Below, one piece after another: positions 8,813-16,627 of a stretch of 64,000 nt of DNA (its first letter is position 1; every line of letters starts with the position of its first letter). The stretch is from Rhodobacteraceae bacterium EL129 (GTDB lineage Bacteria; Pseudomonadota; Alphaproteobacteria; Rhodobacterales; Rhodobacteraceae). A model generated the notes under the pieces. The model saw only the letters and a list, made by a program, of their open reading frames with translations. It had not been told where the DNA came from and did not search any database. The DNA lies in the NCBI GenBank assembly GCA_900313005.1, contig ONZJ01000002.1, forward strand, positions 1,130,973 through 1,194,972, given 5' to 3'. A program made the position numbers and the translations under genes.

Positions 8813-10167
8813 TATGCTACCCCTTTATCACGTTTTTCTTTAATGGATTTTAACTTTTCGAACAATTTGCGTGCCAGGCCAGATTTGTTTTGCTGCTTCG
8901 CTCGCGCGATGGCCAGGTCTCCTTCGGGCACGTTTGACGTGATCACCGAACCGCTGGCTGTCATCGCGTGATCCCCGACCGAGACCGGCGCCACCAACAT
9001 GGTGTTTGACCCGATAAAGGCACGTTCGCCGATCTGTGTGCGGTGCTTCATCACGCCGTCATAATTACAAGTGATTGTACCCGCCCCGATGTTTGCAGCC
9101 TTGCCCACCTCAGCGTCGCCTACATAGCTGAGGTGATTGACCTTGGCGCCCTCGTGCAGCAGCGCGTTTTTGAGCTCGACGAAATTGCCGACGCGCGCCT
9201 CTTCCGAGACCTCTGTGCCGGGGCGCAGGCGGGCGTAGGGGCCGATGATGGCCCCACGAGAAACGTGACATCCTTCAAGATGGCTGAACGCGCGAATGTG
9301 GGCGCCGGTTTCAACCGTGACGCCGGTGCCGAAGACCACGTTTTGATCCACAATCGTGTCGCGACCCAGATGCGTGTCATAGGAAAAATATACCGTGTCC
9401 GGGGCGGGCATCGTGGTGCCGTTGTCCAGCGCCGCACTGCGGGCGCGTGCCTGAAAGGCGGCTTCAGCTGTGGCCAGTTCTCTGCGGGAATTGATGCCCA
9501 TGGTTTCAGCCTCGTCACAGGCCACTGCAGTGGCGGACAGCCCTTGGCTGCGGGCGATGGCCACGATGTCAGTCAAATAGTATTCGCCGGAGGCATTGTC
9601 GTTTCCGACAGCGTCGATCAGTTTGAAAAGTGTTTCAGAATTCGCCGCAATAACACCTGAATTACAGAAGGTTATGGCGCGCTCCTGATCTGAGGCGTCT
9701 TTGAATTCAACAATCGCTTTCAAGCTATCGCCGTCCATGACCAATCGCCCATAGCGACCCGGATCTGCGGCCTCGAACCCCAAGACAACCACATCGTGCG
9801 AGGTGCGCGCTTGGGCCAAGGCCTCTAGCGTCTCTGGGCGGATAAAGGGGGTGTCCCCGTAGAGGATCAGCGCGTCCCCTTCAAAGCCCTCAAGCAGCGG
9901 GGCGGCCTGCGCCACAGCATGGGCAGTGCCCAGCTGCTCGGATTGCAGTGCGATCTGGATCGTGTCGTCATGCGCAGCCGTGGCCGCTTTGACCGCGTCG
10001 GCACCGTGCCCTGCCACCACGACCACGCGGTCAGGCTCTAACACCGATCCTGCGCGTATCGCATGGATCAGCATCGGGGCCCCGGCAATGGGGTGCAGGA
10101 CCTTGGGGAGGTCGGATTTCATCCGTGTGCCTTTGCCTGCGGCCAGGATGATCAGGGCTGTGCTCAT
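8812..10167 (-). CDS. glmU: Bifunctional GlcN-1-P acetyltransferase / GlcNAc-1-P uridyltransferase
   Basis: A 451-aa two-domain enzyme that makes UDP-GlcNAc. The N-terminal nucleotidyltransferase domain has LAAGKGTRMKSDLPKVL at residues 7-23, then QLGTAHAV and YGDTPFI. The C-terminal half is a left-handed beta-helix of hexapeptide repeats, with HLSYVGDAEVG and NIGAGTITCNYDG, ending in a basic tail rich in Lys. The first gene of the glmU-glmS-alkD-like operon, it is divergent from the phosphatase gene across 144 bases that must hold both promoters. Confidence 0.97.
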   Translation of the reverse strand: MSTALIILAAGKGTRMKSDLPKVLHPIAGAPMLIHAIRAGSVLEPDRVVVVAGHGADAVKAATAAHDDTIQIALQSEQLGTAHAVAQAAPLLEGFEGDALILYGDTPFIRPETLEALAQARTSHDVVVLGFEAADPGRYGRLVMDGDSLKAIVEFKDASDQERAITFCNSGVIAANSETLFKLIDAVGNDNASGEYYLTDIVAIARSQGLSATAVACDEAETMGINSRRELATAEAAFQARARSAALDNGTTMPAPDTVYFSYDTHLGRDTIVDQNVVFGTGVTVETGAHIRAFSHLEGCHVSRGAIIGPYARLRPGTEVSEEARVGNFVELKNALLHEGAKVNHLSYVGDAEVGKAANIGAGTITCNYDGVMKHRTQIGERAFIGSNTMLVAPVSVGDHAMTASGSVITSNVPEGDLAIARAKQQNKSGLARKLFEKLKSIKEKRDKGVA

Positions 10168-10311
10168 GCGGTTTCTCTTTGTAATCGCGTGCCAGCCGTT
10201 TTATCTGCCTGAGGGCACGGCGCAAGGGTATTGCGCATCAAAACGTGTTTCGGCATGTGACAGGATGGGCGGATACGCGCCGTTTGGGGCCTGCAAGGCA
10301 AGGGTGATAAG

Positions 10312-10974
10312 ATGAAAACGGTTGTGTTTGACCTGGACGGAACGCTGGCAGACACCAGTGGCGATTTGATAGCGGCGGCCAATGCCTGTTTTCAGCTGAT
10401 GGGCGAGGGCGACATGCTGGACCCCCAGGCAGACGCCTCAACTGCGTTGCACGGTGGACGCGCGATGCTGCATCTGGGCCTGACCCGGCTGGGCCGTTCC
10501 AATGAAGCGGTGATTGATGAGTATTACCCTGTCTTGCTTGAGGCTTACGCGCAGGCGATTGACGTGCACACGGTGATGTATCCCGGCGCGATGGACGCGG
10601 TTGAGCGGCTGAAAACCACCGGCTACAAAACGGCTATTTGTACCAACAAACCCGAAGGGCTGGCGCGGTTGCTGATGGGCAATCTGGGCGTATTGGAGGC
10701 CTTCGGCAGCCTGATCGGTGCCGATACTTTGCCCGTGCGCAAACCTGATCCGGAACCCCTGCGCGAAGCGGTGCGTCAGGCGGGCGGAGACCCGGCGCAA
10801 TGCCTGTTGGTGGGCGATACGAAAACCGACCGTAAAACCGCTGAGCGGGCCGGCGTGCCGTCGGTCTTGGTCACCTTCGGGCCCGATGGGCGCAGTGTTT
10901 TGGACCTGACCCCCGACGCCACCATCGACAGCTATGACCAGTTGGATGCCGTGGTGGCGCGATTGCTGGGATAG
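10312..10974 (+). CDS. gph: HAD-family phosphatase, phosphoglycolate phosphatase-like
   Basis: A 220-aa HAD hydrolase. Motif I is FDLDGTLADT at residues 6-15 with nucleophile Asp7; motif II is CTNKPEG; motif III/IV is the conserved KPDPEPL and LLVGDTKTD. Length and cap type match Gph, which recycles 2-phosphoglycolate from DNA repair or Rubisco, although other small phosphoesters are possible. The gene stands alone and is followed by a hairpin terminator. Confidence 0.85.
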   Translation: MKTVVFDLDGTLADTSGDLIAAANACFQLMGEGDMLDPQADASTALHGGRAMLHLGLTRLGRSNEAVIDEYYPVLLEAYAQAIDVHTVMYPGAMDAVERLKTTGYKTAICTNKPEGLARLLMGNLGVLEAFGSLIGADTLPVRKPDPEPLREAVRQAGGDPAQCLLVGDTKTDRKTAERAGVPSVLVTFGPDGRSVLDLTPDATIDSYDQLDAVVARLLG

Positions 10975-10991
10975 CGGCGGGTTTCGGGTTC

Positions 10992-11018
10992 GCTGCAAAG
11001 AGATTGCAGCCTTTCTAA
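10992..11018 (+). terminator. Hairpin terminator after the phosphatase gene
   Basis: A perfect 7-bp stem GCTGCAA/TTGCAGC with a 5-base loop (10992-11010) is followed by the pyrimidine run CTTTCTAATCTT. It lies 18 bases after the stop codon and separates this gene from the aminotransferase. Confidence 0.6.
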
Positions 11019-11081
11019 TCTTAACCGCCGACCCGATGTTGCCCCATTGACCTTAGTCCAGACCCTCTGCAGAGTTTTGAT

Positions 11082-12281
11082 ATGACTGAGATATTCAAAG
11101 GCAATTTCACGCAGCAGGAACCGATCCCGGATGAGGGGATCGAGGCCGCTTTGGACGTGCTGCGCGGCGGACGGCTGCATCGTTATAACCTTGTGGGCGA
11201 CGAGGTCGGCGAGGTGGGCCTGTTGGAGCAGGAATTCGCTGTGTATACGGGTGCAAAATATGCGCTGGCTGTGGCGTCGGGTGGCTATGCGATGGCGACG
11301 GCCTTGCGCGCAGTTGGGGTGAAGCCTGGCGAAAAAGTGCTGACGAATGCCTTTACCCTGGCCCCGGTGCCCGGTGCGATTGCATCGGTGGGGGCAGTGC
11401 CTGTTTTTGTTGGGGTCACGGAAAGCCTGACCATTGATCTGGAGGATCTGGCTATCAAGGCGGGTCAGGCCGATGTGCTGATGCTCAGCCACATGCGCGG
11501 GCATTTGGCGGATATGGATGCACTGTTAGAGATTTGCCACACCCATGACCTGACTCTGATCGAGGATTGCGCCCATACCATGGGGGCAGCCTGGAAAGGG
11601 CGGCCTTCGGGGCGCGACGGCGTAATCGGATGTTATTCGACGCAGACCTACAAGCACATGAACTCGGGCGAGGGCGGTCTGTTTGTCACCGATGACGATG
11701 AAATCATGGCGCGGGCTGTGATCCTGTCGGGGTCCTACATGCTCTATGTCCGCAACGGGACCGTGCCAGCGCCTGAGGTGTTTGAGCGGGTGAAGTATGA
11801 GACCCCGAATGTCTCGGGCCGTATGGACCACCTGCGGGCGGCGATCCTGCGGCCTCAGCTGAAGCAATTGGATCAGCAGTGCGCAAATTGGAATGACCGT
11901 TACCGCGTGGTCGAGGACGGCTTGCGCGGCACGCCTGGTCTGACGATCGTCGAGCGGCCCGAGGAAGAGACCTATGTGGGGTCCTCCATCCAGTTTCTGC
12001 TGTTGGATTGGAGCCCGAAGGGTGTGCAGGACGTGGTCTCGCGGTGTTTAATTCGGGGGGTGGAACTGAAGTGGTTTGGCGGGGCCGAACCTTCGGGCTT
12101 TACCAGCCGCTATGATAGTTGGCGCTATGCGCCGAGCGACCAGATGCCTGCGTCGGATCGTATCCTCAGCGGCATTCTGGATATGCGCCTGCCTTTGACC
12201 TTCAGCCTGGACGATTGCGCCCAGATCGCCCGGATCATCCGGGCCGAGGTGGGGGCGGTGTATCAGGCAGAGGAAACCTGA
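11082..12281 (+). CDS. DegT/DnrJ/EryC1/StrS family aminotransferase
   Basis: A 399-aa PLP enzyme of the sugar-aminotransferase family. Visible are the ALAVASGGYAM cofactor-phosphate region near residue 61, IEDCAHTMGAAW near 160-171 (Asp162 likely contacts the pyridine nitrogen), and the CYSTQTYKHMNSGEGG block with the Schiff-base lysine at 191. Family members aminate nucleotide-linked keto-sugars, or act on AHBA- or cyclitol-type substrates. No nucleotide-sugar dehydratase or glycosyltransferase is adjacent, so the substrate is open. Some family members have lost catalysis and act as sensors, but the lysine is present here. Confidence 0.85.
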   Translation: MTEIFKGNFTQQEPIPDEGIEAALDVLRGGRLHRYNLVGDEVGEVGLLEQEFAVYTGAKYALAVASGGYAMATALRAVGVKPGEKVLTNAFTLAPVPGAIASVGAVPVFVGVTESLTIDLEDLAIKAGQADVLMLSHMRGHLADMDALLEICHTHDLTLIEDCAHTMGAAWKGRPSGRDGVIGCYSTQTYKHMNSGEGGLFVTDDDEIMARAVILSGSYMLYVRNGTVPAPEVFERVKYETPNVSGRMDHLRAAILRPQLKQLDQQCANWNDRYRVVEDGLRGTPGLTIVERPEEETYVGSSIQFLLLDWSPKGVQDVVSRCLIRGVELKWFGGAEPSGFTSRYDSWRYAPSDQMPASDRILSGILDMRLPLTFSLDDCAQIARIIRAEVGAVYQAEET

Positions 12282-12473
12282 ACTCGTCACGCCTAACTTC
12301 ATAATTTCATAAGTTTAGGCCGGAATGACTGTGAACAAATCCCCTTTGGTCATATTCCGTTGCGTAATCTGGCCCTATGGAACAGACTTCTCCTTACAGT
12401 AATGTGTGAAAATCCTGGATCAACCCTAGAGATAAAAGGGTTTCGGGATGGAACTTGGACAGGGAATACACTC

Positions 12474-12908
12474 ATGAAAAACGTAGTGCTGCTGGCCGTT
12501 GATGGCAGCGAAGGGTCCGACCGGGCGCTCACCCATGCCATGAACCGGGCCAAGACAGGCGGCGCAAAGGTTGTTGTCGCTTATGTTATTGAATGGTCTC
12601 CTTATTCATTCAATACACCGGAAGAAAACGCAGAACGCCACAATCGGCGCGAATCCGAGATTGTGCGCGCCAATTCAGGCGTCGTCGTCCCGGCCCTTGC
12701 GAAACTGGCTGAAGCCGGGATCGAGGCTGAAGGCATCGTACGCCATGGCAAGCCCGCAGAGACTTTGTGCGCCATTGCCGAAGAGTGCGAAGCAGCCCAG
12801 ATTGTGATCGGGCGGCGTGGGCAAAACGGCGTCAAGGCGATGATCTTTGGCAGCGTGGTGGGCAATCTGGTGCAAGCCGCACCAGTGCCTGTGGTGGTGG
12901 TGCCCTGA
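12474..12908 (+). CDS. Universal stress protein UspA family
   Basis: A 144-aa single Usp domain. It begins MKNVVLLAVDGSEGSDRAL and ends with the ATP-binding signature G-x2-G-x9-G-S (GRRGQNGVKAMIFGS), so it probably binds ATP. ATG 12474 was chosen because the Usp fold begins there and AGGGAA precedes it; an upstream in-frame start would add 38 residues without homology. It sits 41 bases before the AGCS transporter gene and may be cotranscribed with it. The 192-base upstream gap shows no clear FNR-type palindrome. Confidence 0.9.
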   Translation: MKNVVLLAVDGSEGSDRALTHAMNRAKTGGAKVVVAYVIEWSPYSFNTPEENAERHNRRESEIVRANSGVVVPALAKLAEAGIEAEGIVRHGKPAETLCAIAEECEAAQIVIGRRGQNGVKAMIFGSVVGNLVQAAPVPVVVVP

Positions 12909-12949
12909 GCGCTGCTTGAATTCCAACATTTCAGACAAGGAGGTGCCCC

Positions 12950-14452
12950 ATGGCACGCTTTGTAACTTTTCTGCTGACAGCGCTGCTGCTGTCAGGCCCT
13001 GCTTTTGCAGGCATTGACGAGACGATCAACAGCATCACCGCGCCGATTGCGAACGTCATCGGTGATATTGTGTTCTTCAAGATCAACATCGCAGGGGCAG
13101 GTTTGCCGCTTGTTGTGCTCTGGCTGGTGATCGGGGCGGTGTTTTTTACCGTCTACATGGGCTTTGTGAACCTGCGCGGTTTCGGTCATGCCATACGGCT
13201 GGTGCGGGGTGACTACGCCGATCCCAATTCAGCGGGTGAGGTTAGTCACTTTCAGGCGCTGGCCACAGCCGTGTCCGGCACCGTGGGCATTGGTAACATC
13301 GGCGGGGTCGCGGTTGCGGTGACCGTGGGTGGGGCCGGGGCCACGTTCTGGCTGATCGTTGCGGGTTTCCTGGGGATGTCCACCAAATTTGTGGAATGTA
13401 CTTTGGGTGTGAAATACCGGAACGAAAACCCCGATGGGTCCGTCTCGGGTGGTCCAATGTACTATCTGCGCAAGGGCTTTGAAGAGCGCGGCATGACAGG
13501 CTTTGGCAAGTTCATGGGTACCTTCTATGCCATCGGTATCTTTGTTGGGGCCTTGGGCATTGGCAACATGTTCCAGTCCAATCAGGCCTATGTTCAGCTG
13601 AACACCGTCGCTGGTGGTGGCTTGGACGGCTATGGCTGGCTGGTTGGGTTGATCCTTGCTGTGGTGGTCTTTGCCGTGATCGTGGGTGGTATCAAATCCA
13701 TTGCCCGCGTGACTGAAAAGATCGTGCCCTTCATGGCGGTCTTCTACTGCTTCTTTGCGATCATCGTGATCCTGATGAACTTCACCTCGATTCCGATGGC
13801 CATCAGCAACATCTTCACTGGAGCGTTTACCGGCGAAGGCGTGGCAGGTGGGGCCCTGGGTGCACTGATCATTGGTTTCCAACGGGCTGTCTTTTCAAAC
13901 GAGGCCGGTATTGGTTCCGCTTCCATCGCCCACGCTGCGGTGAAAACAGACGAACCTGTGACCGAAGGCTATGTTTCGCTGTTGGAGCCGTTTATCGACA
14001 CCATCGTGATCTGTACAATTACCGCGCTGGTGATTGGTACGTCTCAGGTTGCTGATCCCAACTTTGCGGGCGATGCGACAGGTGTGGCCATGACCTCGGC
14101 CGCGTTTGAGCGTCAGATCAGCTGGTTCCCACTGCCTCTGGCCTTTGGCGCGCTGCTCTTTGCCTTCTCGACCATGATCTCGTGGTCTTACTACGGGCTG
14201 AAGGGTTGGACCTACTTGTTCGGCGAAAACCAGAGCCTGCAGACCATCTACAAGATCATCTTCTGTGCCTTTGTGGCGTTGGGGTGTGTGGTGCAGTTGG
14301 ATCCGATCCTGTCAATCTCAGACGCGCTGGTCTTCCTGATCTGTGTGCCGAACATTCTGGGCCTCTACTTCCTGGCGCCCATCGTGAAGGCTGAGATGAA
14401 CAAATATCAGGCCAAGCTGGCAAGCGGAGAGATCAAGAAGTTCAAGAACTGA
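12950..14452 (+). CDS. Alanine/glycine:cation symporter (AGCS family)
   Basis: A 500-aa inner-membrane Na+- or H+-coupled amino-acid carrier with about 11 membrane segments. An N-terminal cleavable-looking signal segment (residues 1-20, ending PAFA) is followed by the conserved ALATAVSGTVGIGNIGGVA block, the GGPMYYLRKG motif near 167, and FSNEAGIGSASIAHAA near 320, all hallmarks of AGCS proteins. A strong AGGAGGTG ribosome-binding site precedes the ATG. A hairpin terminator follows. Confidence 0.93.
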   Translation: MARFVTFLLTALLLSGPAFAGIDETINSITAPIANVIGDIVFFKINIAGAGLPLVVLWLVIGAVFFTVYMGFVNLRGFGHAIRLVRGDYADPNSAGEVSHFQALATAVSGTVGIGNIGGVAVAVTVGGAGATFWLIVAGFLGMSTKFVECTLGVKYRNENPDGSVSGGPMYYLRKGFEERGMTGFGKFMGTFYAIGIFVGALGIGNMFQSNQAYVQLNTVAGGGLDGYGWLVGLILAVVVFAVIVGGIKSIARVTEKIVPFMAVFYCFFAIIVILMNFTSIPMAISNIFTGAFTGEGVAGGALGALIIGFQRAVFSNEAGIGSASIAHAAVKTDEPVTEGYVSLLEPFIDTIVICTITALVIGTSQVADPNFAGDATGVAMTSAAFERQISWFPLPLAFGALLFAFSTMISWSYYGLKGWTYLFGENQSLQTIYKIIFCAFVALGCVVQLDPILSISDALVFLICVPNILGLYFLAPIVKAEMNKYQAKLASGEIKKFKN

Positions 14453-14479
14453 TCGGTCCTAACCTGATAGCAAACCAAG

Positions 14480-14506
14480 CCCTCGCACCCCGGTGCGGGG
14501 GTTTTT
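14480..14506 (+). terminator. Rho-independent terminator after the AGCS gene
   Basis: A 9-bp stem (14480-14488 with 14493-14501, one G-T pair) with a CCCG loop is followed by five T residues. It lies 28 bases after the transporter stop and isolates the leucine-degradation cluster downstream. Confidence 0.85.
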
Positions 14507-14522
14507 CTATAGTCGAATGGAT

Positions 14523-14550
14523 TGACCCGACTCACTTGGCGCGATATTTA
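14523..14550 (+). promoter_or_regulatory. Likely sigma-70 promoter of the leucine-degradation cluster
   Basis: TTGACC at 14523-14528 and TATTTA at 14545-14550 with a 16-base spacer resemble -35 and -10 boxes. They lie between the AGCS terminator and the isovaleryl-CoA dehydrogenase gene, immediately before a palindromic operator. Confidence 0.55.
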
Positions 14551-14551
14551 A

Positions 14552-14565
14552 TGAACAAGTGTTCA
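14552..14565 (+). promoter_or_regulatory. Palindromic operator candidate (TetR-type)
   Basis: TGAACA-AG-TGTTCA is a perfect 6+6 palindrome that begins one base after the putative -10 box, so a bound protein would cover the transcription start. This architecture fits a repressor that responds to acyl-CoA intermediates. No regulator gene is present in the neighbourhood, so the cognate protein is unknown. Confidence 0.5.
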
Positions 14566-14590
14566 ATAAATTACTCGGAGACCTGAAGCG

Positions 14591-15751
14591 ATGTTCAATG
14601 CAGCCATGCAATTTGATCTAGGCGAAGATGTAAATGCGCTGCGCGATATGGTGCATCGCTGGGCGCAGGAGCGGGTGCGCCCGATGGCGGGTGAGATTGA
14701 CAGCTCCAACAGCTTCCCGAATGAGCTGTGGACCGAGATGGGTGAGCTGGGTCTATTGGGCATCACCGTGCCTGAGGAATATGGCGGGGCTGGGATGGGG
14801 TACCTGGCCCACGTCATCGCGGTAGAGGAAATCGCACGGGCCAGTGCCTCGGTATCGCTGTCCTATGGCGCGCACTCCAACCTTTGCGTGAACCAGATCA
14901 AGCTGAATGGCACCGATGAACAGCGGCAGAAATACTTGCCGGGCCTGGTGTCAGGTCAGCATGTTGGCGCTTTGGCCATGTCCGAGGCAGGGGCAGGCAG
15001 CGATGTGGTGTCGATGAAGCTGCGCGCCGAGAAACGCAACGATCACTTCCGCCTCACCGGCAACAAATACTGGATCACCAATGGCCCGGATGCCGACACC
15101 CTGGTGGTCTATGCCAAAACCGACCCGGATGCAGGATCCAAAGGGATCACGGCGTTTCTGATCGAGAAAGACATGGTGGGTTTCTCAACCTCTCCGCATT
15201 TTGACAAGCTGGGGATGCGCGGCTCGAACACCGCCGAGCTGATCTTTGACGATGTCGAGGTGCCTTTTGAAAACATCCTCGGCGAAGAGGGTAAGGGCGT
15301 GCGCGTGCTGATGTCTGGGCTCGATTACGAACGTGTGGTTCTGGCCGGCATCGGCCCCGGGATCATGGCGGACTGCATGGACGAGGTGATGCCTTACATG
15401 GTCGAGCGGAAACAATTCGGCACTTCGATCGGTTCCTTTCAACTGATGCAGGGTAAGATCGCCGATATGTACACCGCGATGAATTCCGCGCGGGCCTATG
15501 TCTATGAGGTTGCCAAAGCCTGTGACCGCGGAGATGTCACCCGTCAGGATGCCGCTGCTTGCTGTCTATACGCCTCCGAGCAGGCGATGGTGCAGGCCCA
15601 TCAGGCCGTACAAGCCATGGGCGGGGCGGGGTTCTTGCAAGACGCGCCTGTGGCACGGCTGTTCCGCGATGCCAAGCTGATGGAAATAGGGGCCGGCACA
15701 TCGGAAATCCGGCGTATGCTGGTGGGACGTGAACTTATGGGAGCGATGTGA
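14591..15751 (+). CDS. ivd: Isovaleryl-CoA dehydrogenase
   Basis: A 386-aa acyl-CoA dehydrogenase catalysing isovaleryl-CoA to 3-methylcrotonyl-CoA, the third step of leucine breakdown. FAD-contacting motifs are [13 protein letters not shown] near residue 127 and KYWITNG near 159. The base Glu247 sits in [10 protein letters not shown], the position characteristic of isovaleryl-CoA dehydrogenases rather than medium-chain enzymes. The C-terminal [17 protein letters not shown] is standard. The assignment is strengthened by methylcrotonyl-CoA carboxylase and HMG-CoA lyase genes downstream. TCGGAGACC precedes the ATG. Confidence 0.95.
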   Translation: MFNAAMQFDLGEDVNALRDMVHRWAQERVRPMAGEIDSSNSFPNELWTEMGELGLLGITVPEEYGGAGMGYLAHVIAVEEIARASASVSLSYGAHSNLCVNQIKLNGTDEQRQKYLPGLVSGQHVGALAMSEAGAGSDVVSMKLRAEKRNDHFRLTGNKYWITNGPDADTLVVYAKTDPDAGSKGITAFLIEKDMVGFSTSPHFDKLGMRGSNTAELIFDDVEVPFENILGEEGKGVRVLMSGLDYERVVLAGIGPGIMADCMDEVMPYMVERKQFGTSIGSFQLMQGKIADMYTAMNSARAYVYEVAKACDRGDVTRQDAAACCLYASEQAMVQAHQAVQAMGGAGFLQDAPVARLFRDAKLMEIGAGTSEIRRMLVGRELMGAM

Positions 15752-16149
15752 TGAAAACCTGTCTAACGCTTGCCGCCGTCCTTGCCTTTGCCTCACCGGC
15801 TTTGGCCCAGACCAAATCTGCTGATGAGGGGGACGCCTATGCGCCCTATGTCTCCGGTGCGCTTAGCTGTATGGCTACTACGCCGGGGGACGCCACGGCG
15901 CAGGACGCATGTATCGTGGCTGCGGTGGAAGAGTGCCAGATGAAAGCCGGGGTGTATGAGGCTTGTCTGAACGCCCTGCGGGACGGCTTTGATGCCGCGA
16001 TCAAACGGGTCGATGCCGAAGAGCTGAAGATCTGCGATGGCAATCTGGACAGCGCCTGTGCGACCGTATTGCGAGGCCATGCTTTGATCCGCTCGGGACA
16101 GGGGCTTGATGCTGTAGGCTGGACCCGCGCGCTGACTGGGGCCGAGTGA
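15751..16149 (+). CDS. Small secreted Cys-containing protein, unknown
   Basis: A 132-aa protein beginning [19 protein letters not shown], a clear Sec signal peptide with an AxA cleavage site, so the mature protein is periplasmic. The mature part has six Cys residues, consistent with disulfides, and ends GWTRALTGAE. ATG 15751 overlaps the ivd stop as TGATG; a GTG three bases earlier is possible. The family is not recognised. It is followed two bases later by another secreted Cys-rich protein, and both separate ivd from the acyl-CoA ligase. Confidence 0.75.
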   Translation: MKTCLTLAAVLAFASPALAQTKSADEGDAYAPYVSGALSCMATTPGDATAQDACIVAAVEECQMKAGVYEACLNALRDGFDAAIKRVDAEELKICDGNLDSACATVLRGHALIRSGQGLDAVGWTRALTGAE

Positions 16150-16150
16150 T

Positions 16151-16624
16151 ATGCGCGTTGCTGCCCTCTTGTGTGTTGTCATGCCTCTTACGGTTCAGGC
16201 CCAATCGCTCAGTTTTGATGCCGCGCCAACGGCGACCTGTGTGGCACAAGGCGGCAAGGAACAGTGCATTGGACGGGCCGCAAACGCCTGCATGGAAACC
16301 TCGGAAGGGGGATATTCCACCAACGGCATGTCCGGGTGCACGGATTTTGAGCTGGAATGGTGGGATATACGCCTGAACGCGATATACAAGCAGACCCGCA
16401 ATCGACTGGCCGAACAGGATGCAGAATCGCCCGCCTATGCGCCGCCACAGGTTGACGCCCTCAAGGCCATGCAGCGCGCCTGGATCCCGTTTCGGGATGC
16501 CAAATGCGACTATGTGGCAACCGAATGGATGGGCGGCAGCGGGGCGGGGCCTGCAACACTGTGGTGTCTGATGGACGAAACCGCGCGTCAGGCGCTCTAC
16601 CTCGAATCGCGGGGGCAGAACTGA
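16151..16624 (+). CDS. Secreted LprI / DUF1311-like protein
   Basis: A 157-aa protein with a signal peptide (MRVAALLCVVMPLTVQAQS) and the pattern of the LprI/DUF1311 family: several Cys, a central helix pair with ELEWWDIRLNAIY and the DALKAMQRAWIPFRDAKCDY motif near residue 110, then CLMDETARQALYL. Some members are reported as lysozyme inhibitors; most are uncharacterised periplasmic proteins. It is tightly packed between the preceding secreted gene and the acyl-CoA ligase gene (start 4 bases downstream). Confidence 0.8.
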   Translation: MRVAALLCVVMPLTVQAQSLSFDAAPTATCVAQGGKEQCIGRAANACMETSEGGYSTNGMSGCTDFELEWWDIRLNAIYKQTRNRLAEQDAESPAYAPPQVDALKAMQRAWIPFRDAKCDYVATEWMGGSGAGPATLWCLMDETARQALYLESRGQN

Positions 16625-16627
16625 GCC

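Noticed and set aside
12291..12320. Imperfect inverted repeat GCCTAA...TTAGGC after the aminotransferase gene as a terminator
   Set aside because: The stem has a bulge and no T-run follows; too weak to call.
12400..12440. Possible FNR-type site (ATCAA near 12418) upstream of the universal stress gene
   Set aside because: The left half-site does not match TTGAT; no palindrome.
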